From assembly GCF_036492635.1 (NCBI RefSeq), contig NZ_AP025305.1:4358000-4421999 (forward strand): a stretch of DNA of 64,000 bases. The letters are read 5' to 3'. The translations under genes were made by a program, and so were the position numbers. This document shows, piece after piece, positions 8,137 to 17,980 of this stretch (positions are counted from its first letter, which is position 1; each line of letters begins with the position of its first letter). The notes below the pieces were generated by a model. The model saw only the letters and a list, made by a program, of their open reading frames with translations, had not been told where the DNA came from and did no database searches. This stretch comes from Aureibacter tunicatorum (GTDB taxonomy: Bacteria > Bacteroidota > Bacteroidia > Cytophagales > Cyclobacteriaceae).

Positions 8137-10917
8137 TTAGAATTTATATGACATTGACAAGCCTGCGGAAATACCCTTTTTATAGCTATAAACTACAGTA
8201 TTTTGTCCACCTTCCAGCACACTCTCTTGCTCTCTTTCATATGTAGGATCCAGCAAATTCTTAACAGATAAGTTCACGCTTAATCTATCATTAATACTGT
8301 TTCTCCACACCAAGTCAAGGGTATGAACTGGCTTTTCAAAAATATCCCCATTGTTTTGCGCTCCAGCAGCAAACAACCTTCTGCCAAAAGTATTATACAC
8401 AATTGCAAAAGTTGTATTTAGCTTTCCAATATCTTCGTTGAATGACATATTAGCATTCACTAAATAAGGAGACGCTCCCTGCAATGCGCGTTTATCATTA
8501 GTCATCACACCTTTCTCCTTTAATTGGATTTCATTCACAAGTAGATAGGTAAAGTTCGCTCCTAATGAAAATTTATTTAACGTTGGATTGTCGCCAAAGA
8601 ATTTCCCTAATTCTCTGTTAAACTCAAGTTCCAAACCAGCGACAGTCGCATTGTCTGTATTTGCAAAACTATACAAAGTCGTTCCTGATTCCGGAGTTAC
8701 AATCATTTCAACCGCATCGTTAATATATCGTACAAAACCTCCAATAGCTACAATAGAACCTACTTCAGGGAATAATTCGTACTTAAGATCAAAGTTATAG
8801 TTCTGGCTATTTGCCAAAGTATCATTACCTGTTGATTGTCCCTCAGGTCCAACATATATAAATGGCACAACTTCCAATAATGAAGGCCTTGTCAGAGTTT
8901 TACTTGCAGCTAATTTCAAACTGCTTTTTTCATTTAAGTTATATTTGAAATTCACAGACGGCAATACAGCAAGATCTTCATAAGTACTCTCTCTCAATGG
9001 AGCGTCAATTAAGTCTCTCAATTTTTTAAACTTCACAACTCTATTAGTTTGCTCTGCTCTTACACCTGCTTGCATACTAAGTCTGTCTGGAACTAAAGTG
9101 AAGTCACCTATTAGATATGTTGATGCAACATCAACGTTTGCCTTAAAAATTCTAGAAGGATCAGGCTGATCCTTATAAAAGTATAGCCCATCCGAATAGT
9201 TCTCGTCATTGATATAATCTGAAGGCTTGTCAGGATTCACACCGTTCTCATACCTAGGGTCAGACATTAACTTTTCAACATCCTGAATATTAACCTGTCT
9301 CCATTCAAAATCTCTAGCTTTTGATTGAGAATTCAAGCCAAAAGTTATATAATGATTGAACTCACCCATATTTTCCTTTGGAGAAAATCCTTTTTTAACT
9401 TCAACTTTTGTAGCCCACTCATCTTCACTTAATTCACCCCAGTACCTTTGATTATCAGATGCATTTAATGAGTTAAGCAAATAGTTATCAAAGTTCTCAT
9501 TTGTTTGGAAAGTTAGCTGTCTCCTATCAGGCTCATCACTAGTCGCAATTGAATAAGATCCTGCCCAATCCAAGGTCCAACTTTCATCCACGCTCAACAC
9601 ATGGCTACCCAATAATTGATTCGTCCAAAGCTGATTTTGAATATATCTAATACGTTGAACTCTCAAGAAACCTCTATCAAAGTCTTCTCCATCCCATTGC
9701 CCATACTCGTTCTCTGAACTATTCACAAACAATGAGTTATAGCTGATTTTATGATTAGAATTTATTCTATAATATAGGTTAAGTAGCGCGGAAGTATTTG
9801 TATTATATTTATTTTTCAAATATGTATAATCTTCTTGCACATCATCCTGAGCATTCACACTTTTAAACACCCCTTCTTCTGTTCTATACTCATTGTCATA
9901 ATTCACCGAAAATAAAACCCCTAAAGAAGACGATCCTGCCAAATCAAAAAGTTTACCTCCAGCGATGCCAACACCAAAATCAATAGGCGCTGACCCTATA
10001 GGCGCGTCAAAATTTGTAGAAAAAGGTTCTGGCTTGCCTTCTCCATCAGAAGTCCAAATCTTTGCGTTGCGAATCTCATCTGGAAGCTGTCTTCCATCAC
10101 CGCTAAATCCTAGCTTTTCATAAGCTCCATCCTTAGAGCTTCTAAAGTCCTTGCCAGTGGAAATACTATTGTATCCGGAAGACACCGATACATTCAAAAA
10201 AGGATCCGCTGGATAATCTTTCGTCACAACATTAATGCTCGCACCAGCGAAATCTCCCGTGTAATGCGGATCAAAAACTTTCGAAATTGAAATATTCTTC
10301 ACGATATCCGCAGAGAATAAATTCAATGGAATAATTTTAGTGTTTGGGTTCGGAGAAGGAACAGGCAGTCCATTCAACAAGGCATTGTTATATCTATCTC
10401 CAAGACCTCTTACGTAAAGCCCTCTATTGCTCTCCTTCGAGATACCAACCATCTTGGCAACTCCTTCTTCAACATTGGATACTCCTTTTGTCGCCAACTC
10501 TTCAACCCCTATCGCTTCCACCATCGTTGTAGACTTTTGTCTTTCAAGCAACAAAGCTTCCTCGCTCGCTCTATCAGCTTTGGACTGAACTACTACTCCT
10601 TCAAGTTGCACCAAGTCTGATTCCAATTGGATATTCACAACCAATCCTCCAGAACCTAACTCAATAGATTTTTTGTAATCTTTATAGCCTATATAAGACA
10701 CTACAATATTATAAGTACCCTTAGGCGCCGAGAACTCAAAGTTCCCGAAAACATCCGTAGACGCTCCATAAGTTGTTCCTTCTAACAATACGTTGGCGCC
10801 TATTACTTCCTCTCCGGTCTGTGCATCTTTTACAGTACCTTTCACCACTTCCTTTGCAAAGGCAGCGACCGAAAATAGGCAGCAGAATAATGTTAATAGT
10901 AAATTTTGTTTCATCAT
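8137..10917 (-). CDS. TonB-dependent receptor with N-terminal carboxypeptidase-regulatory-like domain
   Basis: The 926-residue outer-membrane protein has a signal peptide (residues 1-21), a carboxypeptidase D regulatory-like domain (about 24-105: VKGTVKDAQTGEEVIGANV), a plug domain (about 130-230, with GLYVRGLGDRYNNALLNG) and a 22-strand-type barrel ending in the terminal aromatic residue (SMSYKF). It would import a bound ligand using TonB energy. There is no SusD gene next to it; its partner seems to be the duplicated beta-helix lipoprotein downstream. Substrate unknown. ATG start with a second ATG directly after it. A possible TAATTTTG -7 element (10942-10949, minus strand) lies about 25 bases upstream. 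Confidence 0.93.
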   Translation of the reverse strand: MMKQNLLLTLFCCLFSVAAFAKEVVKGTVKDAQTGEEVIGANVLLEGTTYGASTDVFGNFEFSAPKGTYNIVVSYIGYKDYKKSIELGSGGLVVNIQLESDLVQLEGVVVQSKADRASEEALLLERQKSTTMVEAIGVEELATKGVSNVEEGVAKMVGISKESNRGLYVRGLGDRYNNALLNGLPVPSPNPNTKIIPLNLFSADIVKNISISKVFDPHYTGDFAGASINVVTKDYPADPFLNVSVSSGYNSISTGKDFRSSKDGAYEKLGFSGDGRQLPDEIRNAKIWTSDGEGKPEPFSTNFDAPIGSAPIDFGVGIAGGKLFDLAGSSSLGVLFSVNYDNEYRTEEGVFKSVNAQDDVQEDYTYLKNKYNTNTSALLNLYYRINSNHKISYNSLFVNSSENEYGQWDGEDFDRGFLRVQRIRYIQNQLWTNQLLGSHVLSVDESWTLDWAGSYSIATSDEPDRRQLTFQTNENFDNYLLNSLNASDNQRYWGELSEDEWATKVEVKKGFSPKENMGEFNHYITFGLNSQSKARDFEWRQVNIQDVEKLMSDPRYENGVNPDKPSDYINDENYSDGLYFYKDQPDPSRIFKANVDVASTYLIGDFTLVPDRLSMQAGVRAEQTNRVVKFKKLRDLIDAPLRESTYEDLAVLPSVNFKYNLNEKSSLKLAASKTLTRPSLLEVVPFIYVGPEGQSTGNDTLANSQNYNFDLKYELFPEVGSIVAIGGFVRYINDAVEMIVTPESGTTLYSFANTDNATVAGLELEFNRELGKFFGDNPTLNKFSLGANFTYLLVNEIQLKEKGVMTNDKRALQGASPYLVNANMSFNEDIGKLNTTFAIVYNTFGRRLFAAGAQNNGDIFEKPVHTLDLVWRNSINDRLSVNLSVKNLLDPTYEREQESVLEGGQNTVVYSYKKGISAGLSMSYKF

Positions 10918-11265
10918 TAGTCAATTTCTTAATTTCGAAAACAAAATTACCCGAATACCATTACTTGCTTTTAAACAAGATATTATCTAAAAGTTACACT
11001 TAAATCGATAGATTAAGAAAATTTTAATTCAAAATAGTACTAACTCATATTATTTTATCCTAAAAACCTTCAAAAACGTATTATTGGTTAAATTCAATAA
11101 AGCAAATCTTAAATCCTATCAAATTTCATTAACACAAAATTCACACAAATGATTCTTAGTTAACAAAGATCTAACCTGTGTAATATTTAGAGCTAAAAAC
11201 AAAAAAACCACTCAAAATGAGTGGTTTCCATAATTTCATTACTTGTATAAGCTAATAATAGTCCT
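10918..11265. other. Intergenic region between moxR and the receptor gene
   Basis: This 348-base AT-rich stretch holds the MoxR terminator at its right-hand gene boundary (11201-11227) and a candidate receptor promoter element near 10942-10949. I see no RNA gene or convincing small ORF in the remainder. Confidence 0.5.
11201..11227 (-). terminator. Rho-independent terminator of moxR
   Basis: A perfect 10-bp stem (11205-11214 with 11218-11227) with an AAA loop is followed on the minus strand by a long U tract. Confidence 0.85.
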
Positions 11266-12246
11266 CTAATTCGATATCGGAACTTTAACCAATATTTGAT
11301 TTACAATGTCTCTAGTCGTGACGCTATCAGCTTCTGCTTCATAGTTCACCATTATCCTGTGATTCAACACATCAACGGCAACTTCTTTCACATCTTCAGG
11401 CAACACATAGTTTCTTCCTTGGAAAAAGGCAGTCGCTTTAGCCGCAAGGTTCATATTAATACTTGCTCTCGGCGAAACTCCAAACTCAATATACTTGGCT
11501 TCTTCCTCCAAACCATACTCTCCCGGATATCTAGTGGCAAACACCAATTCAATAATATACTTCTCCAATGATTCGGAAATCTTGACTTGATTAATCTGCT
11601 CACGAATGTCCATGATATCTTGAACCTCAAGCACAGGCTTTACTTCTTCATGGAAAGACATATTAGCCATTCTTCTCATTACTTCAAGCTCATGATCCTT
11701 TGTGGGATAGTCCACATAGACCTTCATCATGAATCTATCCATCTGCGCTTCCGGCAATGGGTACGTTCCTTCTTGATCCACAGGGTTCTGGGTCGCCAAC
11801 ACAAAGAATGGCTTCTGCAATTTAAATGTCTCCTCGCCTATCGTCACTTGCTTCTCCTGCATAGCCTCCAACAAAGCCGCTTGAACTTTGGCAGGCGAAC
11901 GGTTGATCTCGTCAGCAAGAACCAAATTAGCGAACACAGGTCCTTTTTTCACTTCGAACTCCGCCTTTTGCTGATTGTAAATCATTGTTCCAATCACATC
12001 GGCAGGCAAAAGGTCCGGTGTAAACTGTATTCTTTTGAAATCCAGTCTCAATACTTTAGCAAGCGTATTCACTGTCAATGTCTTCGCAAGACCGGGCACA
12101 CCTTCAAGCAATATATGTCCTTGGGTAAACAAGCCTATCAATAAACGATTGACCATATAATCTTGCCCAACGACAATCTTACCCACTTCATCCATTACTT
12201 GCTGAATCTTCTCGTGGTAGGAATTAGCTTGATTTGAATTATCCAT
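11266..12246 (-). CDS. MoxR-family AAA+ ATPase
   Basis: This cytoplasmic ATPase of 326 residues has Walker A GVPGLAKT (residues 49-56), Walker B VLADE (109-113), a sensor segment LATQNP and the EGTYPLPEAQMDRF signature of the MoxR/RavA class. The family acts as chaperones that mature or activate partner proteins, often VWA-domain proteins. In many Bacteroidota moxR is followed by DUF58 and Bat genes, but here it stands alone. The VWA protein at 1759-3834 is a possible but distant partner. ATG start. Confidence 0.92.
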   Translation of the reverse strand: MDNSNQANSYHEKIQQVMDEVGKIVVGQDYMVNRLLIGLFTQGHILLEGVPGLAKTLTVNTLAKVLRLDFKRIQFTPDLLPADVIGTMIYNQQKAEFEVKKGPVFANLVLADEINRSPAKVQAALLEAMQEKQVTIGEETFKLQKPFFVLATQNPVDQEGTYPLPEAQMDRFMMKVYVDYPTKDHELEVMRRMANMSFHEEVKPVLEVQDIMDIREQINQVKISESLEKYIIELVFATRYPGEYGLEEEAKYIEFGVSPRASINMNLAAKATAFFQGRNYVLPEDVKEVAVDVLNHRIMVNYEAEADSVTTRDIVNQILVKVPISN

Positions 12247-12381
12247 GAAATCTATAATTTTCGAACTTATCTCAACAAAATTCTAATTTAAAAAAAATAT
12301 TGCTAAATCATCTTGCCTTGCAGAAAAAGAATACTGTTAAAAAACTTTAAAATACAGTGAAGAGGTTGGGGGAAACAAAAA

Positions 12382-12400
12382 AACCGTCTAAAAGACGGTT
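12382..12400 (-). terminator. Terminator of the tRNA operon
   Basis: A perfect 8-bp stem (12382-12389 with 12393-12400) with an AAA loop is followed on the minus strand by a U-rich tract. It lies 9 bases beyond the last tRNA. Confidence 0.8.
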
Positions 12401-12409
12401 AAGATTTTG

Positions 12410-12481
12410 AGCGAAAGAAGGGGATCGAACCCTCGACCCTCACCTTGGCAAGGTGATGCTCTACCGCTGAGCTACTTTCGC
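12410..12481 (-). tRNA. tRNA-Gly (anticodon GCC), copy 1
   Basis: This 72-base gene on the minus strand folds with a GCGAAAG/CTTTCGC acceptor, D arm, TTGCCAA anticodon loop giving GCC, and a GTTCGAT T loop. The discriminator is U, as expected for glycine. CCA is not encoded. It is last in the six-tRNA operon and identical to the other three glycine copies. Confidence 0.96.
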
Positions 12482-12519
12482 TTCTACTTTTTGTATTTAT
12501 ACTCTCAAAAGAAAAAGAG

Positions 12520-12603
12520 TACTAGAGGCGGGACTTGAACCCGCACGCCCAAAAGGGCACAAGATTTTAAGTCTTGCGTGTCTACCAATTCCACCACTCC
12601 AGC
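12520..12603 (-). tRNA. tRNA-Leu (anticodon TAA), copy 1
   Basis: This 84-base class II tRNA has the anticodon loop CTTAAAA, giving TAA (reads UUA/UUG). The variable arm pairs GCCC with GGGC. The acceptor has G1-U72 and G4-U69 wobble pairs and discriminator A. CCA is not encoded. Confidence 0.95.
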
Positions 12604-12624
12604 TTGACTAACATATAGTCGTTG

Positions 12625-12696
12625 AGCGAAAGAAGGGGATCGAACCCTCGACCCTCACCTTGGCAAGGTGATGCTCTACCGCTGAGCTACTTTCGC
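12625..12696 (-). tRNA. tRNA-Gly (anticodon GCC), copy 2
   Basis: Same 72-base sequence as the other glycine tRNAs in the cluster. The 21-base spacer to the downstream leucine gene resembles the 22-base spacer in the other half of the operon. Confidence 0.96.
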
Positions 12697-12741
12697 ATTC
12701 AATTCAATATCGTCAAGACAATGCCTTTGCATCGTTTTATG

Positions 12742-12813
12742 AGCGAAAGAAGGGGATCGAACCCTCGACCCTCACCTTGGCAAGGTGATGCTCTACCGCT
12801 GAGCTACTTTCGC
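12742..12813 (-). tRNA. tRNA-Gly (anticodon GCC), copy 3
   Basis: Same 72-base glycine tRNA. It ends the promoter-proximal Gly-Leu-Gly unit. Confidence 0.96.
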
Positions 12814-12850
12814 TTCTACTTTTATATTTATACTCTCAAAAGAAAAAGAG

Positions 12851-12934
12851 TACTAGAGGCGGGACTTGAACCCGCACGTCCTAAAGGACACAAGATTTTA
12901 AGTCTTGCGTGTCTACCAATTCCACCACTCCAGC
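12851..12934 (-). tRNA. tRNA-Leu (anticodon TAA), copy 2
   Basis: This 84-base class II tRNA is identical to the other leucine copy except in the variable arm, where GUCC pairs with GGAC instead of GCCC with GGGC. The paired change keeps the stem, so both copies are probably functional. Confidence 0.95.
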
Positions 12935-12956
12935 TTGACTAACATTTTAGTCTTTG

Positions 12957-13028
12957 AGCGAAAGAAGGGGATCGAACCCTCGACCCTCACCTTGGCAAGG
13001 TGATGCTCTACCGCTGAGCTACTTTCGC
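12957..13028 (-). tRNA. tRNA-Gly (anticodon GCC), copy 4
   Basis: Same 72-base glycine tRNA, first in the operon and closest to the promoter near 13064-13094. Confidence 0.96.
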
Positions 13029-13034
13029 ATAGTT

Positions 13035-13094
13035 TCCCATTAGCTTTTCCGATAATGGGATTGCAAAGGTAGGTCATTTTTTTAAAAACGCAAT
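13035..13094 (-). promoter_or_regulatory. Promoter and leader hairpin of the tRNA operon
   Basis: On the minus strand, TACCTTTG (13071 to 13064) matches the Bacteroidota -7 consensus TAnnTTTG. ATTG (13094-13091) lies 19 bases upstream as a near match to the -33 TTTG. Between this promoter and the first tRNA there is an 8-bp inverted repeat (13035-13042 with 13053-13060) that would fold in the leader of the precursor. Confidence 0.6.
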
Positions 13095-13164
13095 TTCAAT
13101 GGCTATTTTTTTTATATTTTCATCGAAATCTATCTAAACAATATTTAGGCAATTTTACAATCAA

Positions 13165-13201
13165 ACTACAGGAACACCTGAAACCCAAATATTCCTGTAG
13201 T
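13165..13201. other. Inverted repeat downstream of the LVIVD lipoprotein gene
   Basis: A 10-bp perfect stem (13165-13174 with 13192-13201) encloses a 17-base loop just past the gene's stop. No clear U run follows on either strand, so it is at best an imperfect terminator or an mRNA-end stabiliser. Confidence 0.4.
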
Positions 13202-13207
13202 CTGAAT

Positions 13208-14014
13208 TTATATAGCCTCCTCTTCTGCATCTGACTTTTGAATCGCAATTTCACTCAACATCTCTCCCAACCTGCCGTCTTCTGTTATTCTATACTGTCT
13301 CAACCCAGTCTCTCCTGTCACGATCGCTATATTTTTGTTTCTCAAAGGGATCAGGTCATACCCATGGATATCATTGACGAAACCTATTTTCTTCAGGTTT
13401 TCAGGGTTTGAAATATCCATTTCCGTCAATCCAAAATCTCCCTCGCAAACCAATAAACTCTGTCCAAGAACTCCCAAACCATGAGGATGCTCCATTTGAT
13501 ATTCTCCAACTTTAACCGGCGATGTCGGATTTCCCACATCAATTACCTCCAGTATATTCTGAGTATTTCGGCATGTTCTTCCAGATCTTAATGTAACATA
13601 AGCATACTTCCCGCTAACTACCACAGGGTCGCAAGCAGTGATATGCTCATATACAGAAAGCATTCTCGGAGAAGAAGGATCTCTTACATCAAAAATAAAC
13701 ATGCCTGTGTTAGAACCTATAAACAACATAGTGTCATACGGAAATATCGTTTCAATACCCATTGGCAAATCAATCGACTTTTCCACACTCATTTGCTTTG
13801 GATCAAAAATATCAACCACATTCAACTGACTCTCGCTGACTGTATACAACTTATCTCCTTTGATGGTAAACCGAGCCATGCTTCCTCCAACTCCGACTTG
13901 ATCTCCTATAGGCGCCGACCCATCCATTGAAGAATCACTCTTGCAAGAGGGCAAAACCGCAACGATAGCTATAAAACAACAAAACTGTCTAATGATGCTT
14001 TTTATCTGTAACAT
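13208..14014 (-). CDS. LVIVD-repeat lipoprotein
   Basis: This 268-residue protein starts with a lipoprotein signal (LPSC, then KSDSS). It contains several beta-propeller-like LVIVD repeats, recognisable as V-V-D-I-F-D-P, IFDVRDPSSPRML, VIDVGNPTSPVKVG and EMDISNPENLKKIG, each a strand followed by (N/D)P-x-x-P. Such repeats form beta-propeller surfaces. No catalytic motif is visible and the function is unknown. Its start overlaps the end of the upstream LVIVD gene by 13 bases, so translation is probably coupled. The acidic C-terminus (DAEEEAI) is unremarkable. Confidence 0.75.
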   Translation of the reverse strand: MLQIKSIIRQFCCFIAIVAVLPSCKSDSSMDGSAPIGDQVGVGGSMARFTIKGDKLYTVSESQLNVVDIFDPKQMSVEKSIDLPMGIETIFPYDTMLFIGSNTGMFIFDVRDPSSPRMLSVYEHITACDPVVVSGKYAYVTLRSGRTCRNTQNILEVIDVGNPTSPVKVGEYQMEHPHGLGVLGQSLLVCEGDFGLTEMDISNPENLKKIGFVNDIHGYDLIPLRNKNIAIVTGETGLRQYRITEDGRLGEMLSEIAIQKSDAEEEAI

Positions 14015-14541
14015 ACGCTATTCACCTCCTCTCTTGTCACCATTTCCCAGCCTACTACATAACCTTGTTCTGAATCCACACATTCATACGCGATTGCCTC
14101 GAAAGGTGGCAAATGAGCTGTTTCTCCAAATTGGCCTTCAACCATACCTTCCAACTTGATCATCTTAAAATCATCTCCAAACGACAATGCCAATAGTCTG
14201 TCATAATTGTCCACGTACAACACCTTGTCTTTCACTGCCATATCGACATTTCCAGCTATGCTTATAAACGCTATATTTTTAGGAGCTTCAGGATTCGTGT
14301 TGTCCAAGATATGAATCCCTTCTCTAACACTGTTTATTAACAGGAAATTCTCATACACATATATCTTGCCTGTATTCTTTAGTTCCCTTGGTGGCTCCAA
14401 ACCAATCAAACCATTCTTGCTTTTTTGATAAATCGGTCGATAAACAAATTGGATATCTGTAGGAGGCGAAGGCTCCACTCTGACTAAACTTGTCAAAGTC
14501 ACAGCGCCAAATGCCAAAACCAATAGTTTTAGGGCTTTCAT
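14002..14541 (-). CDS. Short LVIVD-repeat exported protein
   Basis: This 179-residue protein has a signal-peptide-like N-terminus without a lipobox Cys. It has at least one clear LVIVD-type repeat (GIHILDNTNPEAPKNIAFI) followed by a second strand (DNYDRLLALSF). It is shorter than a full propeller, and its 3' end overlaps the start of the LVIVD lipoprotein gene, so the two may be a co-translated pair. No known function. ATG start. Confidence 0.65.
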   Translation of the reverse strand: MKALKLLVLAFGAVTLTSLVRVEPSPPTDIQFVYRPIYQKSKNGLIGLEPPRELKNTGKIYVYENFLLINSVREGIHILDNTNPEAPKNIAFISIAGNVDMAVKDKVLYVDNYDRLLALSFGDDFKMIKLEGMVEGQFGETAHLPPFEAIAYECVDSEQGYVVGWEMVTREEVNSVCYR

Positions 14542-14765
14542 TTTGTCAGTCTTTTATGTTAGTTTTTTTAAATCATTCACATTAAATACACATAATATTA
14601 CAAAAGGGATGCTTTGGTAAAATAATTTTCCTTAGCTTTTTCTGTGTTTTTTTTGGAATGATAAAATCTAGGACAAAGAAACCCGAAATGATTTTTCATT
14701 CCGGCGCATTTGGATTAAATTTGTTCAATTTGAATAGTTTGTTCTTATTTTAATAAATTCTAAAA

Positions 14766-17585
14766 ATGCCTAGAGATAATAGTATCAAGTCAGTATTGAT
14801 TATCGGGAGTGGCCCGATTGTAATTGGACAAGCGTGTGAATTCGACTATTCAGGGTCGCAAGCAGCACGTTCGCTAAGGGAAGAGGGTATCGAAGTTACT
14901 TTGATCAACTCCAACCCAGCGACTATCATGACAGATAATGTTACCGCGGACAATATATACCTCTTGCCGCTGGAGAAAAAATCTATCAGGCAAATCTTAG
15001 AAAAACATGAAAACATCGATGCTGTGCTTCCGACTATGGGAGGACAAACTGCCCTTAACTTGGCCATCGACTGTGAAAAAGCCGGAATCTGGGAAAAGTA
15101 CGGAGTAAGAATGATCGGTGTGGACACTGGAGCCATCGAGATCACTGAAGACAGAGAGCAATTCCGTCAAAAAATGATCGAACTAAATGTAGACGTTTGT
15201 AAAGGAGAAACTGCTACATCTTTTCTTCATGGAAAAGAAATCGCGCAAGAAATCGGTTTTCCTCTTGTAATTCGTCCTTCATTTACTCTTGGAGGTACAG
15301 GAGGCGGGTTTGTTGATTCACCTGAGAACTTCGACAAAGCGCTTACAAAAGGTCTGCATGCTTCTCCAACTCACGAGGTGCTAATCGAGCAAAGTATCTT
15401 GGGATGGAAAGAGTACGAGCTTGAGCTTTTGAGAGATAGCAACGGAAACGTTATCATCATATGCTCTATCGAAAACTTCGACCCTATGGGTGTTCACACA
15501 GGAGACTCGATCACTGTAGCTCCTGCCATGACGCTTTCGGATACAATCTACCAAAGAATGCGTGATTTGGCGATCAAAATGATGAATGGTATCGGACAAT
15601 TCGCTGGTGGTTGCAACGTGCAGTTTTCTGTAAGCCCTACTGACGATACGATCATAGGTATTGAGATCAACCCAAGAGTATCAAGATCATCCGCTTTGGC
15701 ATCAAAGGCAACTGGGTACCCTATCGCCAAGATCGCGGCAAAGCTTGCTATTGGATACAACCTTGACGAGCTTAAAAACCAAATTACAGGAACGACTTCG
15801 GCCTTCTTCGAGCCTTCTATCGATTACACTATCGTGAAGATTCCTCGTTGGAATTTCGAAAAATTCCCTGGCGCTGACAAATCGCTTGGTCTTCAGATGA
15901 AAGCCGTTGGAGAAGTGATGGGTATTGGAAGAAACTTCCAAGAAGCACTTCAAAAAGCTTGTCAGTCATTGGAAATCAAGAGAAATGGATTGGGATGCGA
16001 TGGCAAAGAGTTGACTAATCAGGATGAAATCCTTTACAGTCTTGCCAACCCAAGCTGGGATAGATTATTCCATATTTACGATGCCTTCAAACTAGGAATA
16101 CCATTCAAGACAATTCAAAAGCTATCTAAAATCGACCCTTGGTTCCTTAACCAAATCGAAGAATTGATCGCTGTTGAAAATGAAATCAAAAAATACACGC
16201 TTGAAACTGTTCCTAAGCAATTATTGCAAGTTGCAAAAGAGAAAGGTTACGCAGATCGCCAAATAGCGCACCTTTTCGGTTGCCTTGAAAGCGATGTATT
16301 CGAGAAAAGATACAATGAGTTCGGCATCAAGAGAGTATACAAATTAGTGGATACTTGCTCTGCTGAGTTCGAAGCAAAAACACCATATTACTACTCTTCT
16401 TTCGGTGACGAAAACGAATCTTCGTCTTCTGACAGAAAGAAAATCATCGTGCTTGGAGCAGGCCCTAACCGTATCGGTCAAGGTATTGAGTTCGATTACA
16501 GCTGCGTACACGGTGTGTTAGCAGCTAAAGAAGCCGGCTACGAAACGATCATGATCAACTGCAACCCTGAGACTGTTTCTACGGACTTTGATATTGCTGA
16601 TAAATTATATTTCGAGCCGGTGTTCTGGGAGCACCTTTATGAAATCATACTTCATGAGAAGCCTGAGGGCGTAATCGTGCAGCTTGGCGGACAAACAGCG
16701 CTTAAGCTTGCTGAAAAGCTTGAAAGATATGGTATCAAAATCATCGGAACAAGCTACGACGCTCTTGACTTGGCGGAAGACAGAGGTAGATTCTCTCAAT
16801 TGTTGGCTGACAACGATATCCCTTATCCTAAGTTCACTACAGTGGAAAGCGCTGATGAGGCAATCGACAAAGGAAACGAACTTGGATATCCTCTTTTGGT
16901 AAGACCTTCATACGTTCTTGGCGGACAATACATGAAAATTGTCATCAATGAACAAGAATTGGAAAGACATATCGTTGAAATCATGAGGGAGATTCCTGGG
17001 AACAAAGTTCTTTTGGATCATTTCCTTGACGGAGCTATAGAAGCTGAAGCTGACGCGATATGCGATGGAGAAAATGTATACATCATCGGAATCATGCAGC
17101 ATATCGAGCCTGCGGGTATCCACTCTGGAGATTCGTACGCAGTGCTTCCTCCTTATAACTTGGGTGACTTTGTAATCCAACAGATTGAAAGCCATACTCA
17201 AAAAATCGCTAAGGAGCTGAACACTGTTGGTTTGATCAACATTCAGTTTGCTATCAAAGATGATAAAGTTTACATCATTGAAGCAAACCCTAGAGCTTCG
17301 AGAACCGTACCGTTTATTTGTAAAGCTTATCAAGAGCCTTACGTGAACTATGCGACCAAAGTCATGCTAGGAGACAAGAAAGTCACTGATTTCGACTTCA
17401 AGCCTGTGAAAGAAGGATATGCGATCAAGGTTCCTGTATTCTCTTTCAACAAATTCCCTAACGTGAACAAAGAATTAGGTCCTGAAATGAAATCCACAGG
17501 TGAAGCAATCTATTTCATCGAAGATTTGATGGATGACTATTTCTTGAAGATTTACTCTGAGAGAAATCTTTATCTAAGTAAATAA
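14766..17585 (+). CDS. carB: Carbamoyl-phosphate synthase large subunit, short form
   Basis: The enzyme makes carbamoyl phosphate from bicarbonate, ammonia (from CarA) and two ATP, for arginine and pyrimidine synthesis. Both halves are present: an N-terminal unit ([20 protein letters not shown], then ATP-grasp with [12 protein letters not shown]) and a second unit starting near residue 560 ([19 protein letters not shown], then RPSYVLGGQ). At 939 residues it ends soon after the second ATP-grasp and lacks the roughly 130-residue C-terminal MGS-like regulatory domain of E. coli CarB. This is common in Bacteroidota and suggests no UMP/ornithine control of the E. coli type. carA is not adjacent. 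ATG start. Confidence 0.96.
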   Translation: MPRDNSIKSVLIIGSGPIVIGQACEFDYSGSQAARSLREEGIEVTLINSNPATIMTDNVTADNIYLLPLEKKSIRQILEKHENIDAVLPTMGGQTALNLAIDCEKAGIWEKYGVRMIGVDTGAIEITEDREQFRQKMIELNVDVCKGETATSFLHGKEIAQEIGFPLVIRPSFTLGGTGGGFVDSPENFDKALTKGLHASPTHEVLIEQSILGWKEYELELLRDSNGNVIIICSIENFDPMGVHTGDSITVAPAMTLSDTIYQRMRDLAIKMMNGIGQFAGGCNVQFSVSPTDDTIIGIEINPRVSRSSALASKATGYPIAKIAAKLAIGYNLDELKNQITGTTSAFFEPSIDYTIVKIPRWNFEKFPGADKSLGLQMKAVGEVMGIGRNFQEALQKACQSLEIKRNGLGCDGKELTNQDEILYSLANPSWDRLFHIYDAFKLGIPFKTIQKLSKIDPWFLNQIEELIAVENEIKKYTLETVPKQLLQVAKEKGYADRQIAHLFGCLESDVFEKRYNEFGIKRVYKLVDTCSAEFEAKTPYYYSSFGDENESSSSDRKKIIVLGAGPNRIGQGIEFDYSCVHGVLAAKEAGYETIMINCNPETVSTDFDIADKLYFEPVFWEHLYEIILHEKPEGVIVQLGGQTALKLAEKLERYGIKIIGTSYDALDLAEDRGRFSQLLADNDIPYPKFTTVESADEAIDKGNELGYPLLVRPSYVLGGQYMKIVINEQELERHIVEIMREIPGNKVLLDHFLDGAIEAEADAICDGENVYIIGIMQHIEPAGIHSGDSYAVLPPYNLGDFVIQQIESHTQKIAKELNTVGLINIQFAIKDDKVYIIEANPRASRTVPFICKAYQEPYVNYATKVMLGDKKVTDFDFKPVKEGYAIKVPVFSFNKFPNVNKELGPEMKSTGEAIYFIEDLMDDYFLKIYSERNLYLSK

Positions 17586-17642
17586 ATGATCTTGAGTCTT
17601 GAGCTTTGGCAAGGCTCAAGGCTTCAGATTAAATAATGAATT

Positions 17643-17930
17643 ATGCTATTTAAAATTGTAGTCTTTTTCCTTATACTGTTCTTTGTCTTCAAAAAGTTTG
17701 GTCATTATATTTTAAAAATGATCCTGAAGGCTTTTATGAAGCAACAGACAAAGAAATATGCCTACCAAAACAATCGTGGCAGCTATCAGTACAATCACAG
17801 CCAGAGCCAGCGTAAAAGCGCTCGCAACAGCAATGTGCATATTGACTATGTCCCCGAACAGAAGAAAAACAGGCATGAGCCGGGACATTTCACCGGCGGA
17901 GATTACGTAGACTTCGAAGAAGTGAAGTAA
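17643..17930 (+). CDS. Small membrane protein, DUF4834-like
   Basis: This 95-residue protein has one N-terminal membrane helix (about residues 3-18) followed by a basic, polar cytoplasmic-looking tail that ends in GDYVDFEEVK. That tail and the overall shape resemble the DUF4834 family of Bacteroidota. The function is unknown. It lies 57 bases after carB and before a strong terminator, so it may be cotranscribed with carB. A 7-bp inverted repeat (17598-17604 with 17614-17620) sits between them. Confidence 0.65.
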   Translation: MLFKIVVFFLILFFVFKKFGHYILKMILKAFMKQQTKKYAYQNNRGSYQYNHSQSQRKSARNSNVHIDYVPEQKKNRHEPGHFTGGDYVDFEEVK

Positions 17931-17953
17931 GACAAAAAATTCATGAATATAGG

Positions 17954-17980
17954 AAGCCTCCCTTTGCGGAGGCTTTTTTT
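17954..17980 (+). terminator. Rho-independent terminator after the DUF4834-like gene
   Basis: An 8-bp stem (17954-17961 with 17968-17975) is followed by seven T residues. The T run overlaps the last codon of the opposing doxX gene. Confidence 0.85.

Larger units (their letters stand above)
12410..13028 (-). repeat. Tandem duplication of a Gly-Leu-Gly tRNA unit
   Basis: The units 12410-12696 and 12742-13028 are both 287 bases and have the same gene order. The spacers also match: 12482-12519 and 12814-12850 differ by little more than one base, and 12604-12624 resembles 12935-12956. This indicates a fairly recent duplication of the whole unit. Confidence 0.9.

Noticed and set aside
12622-12942. 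Open frame reading MSERRGSNPRPSPWQGDALP twice
   Set aside because: It runs antisense through the tRNA genes; this peptide is a well-known artefact of translating tRNA sequence.
14766-17585. CarB truncated by mutation
   Set aside because: The missing C-terminal domain is usual for Bacteroidota CarB, and the end is clean, with no leftover coding sequence downstream.
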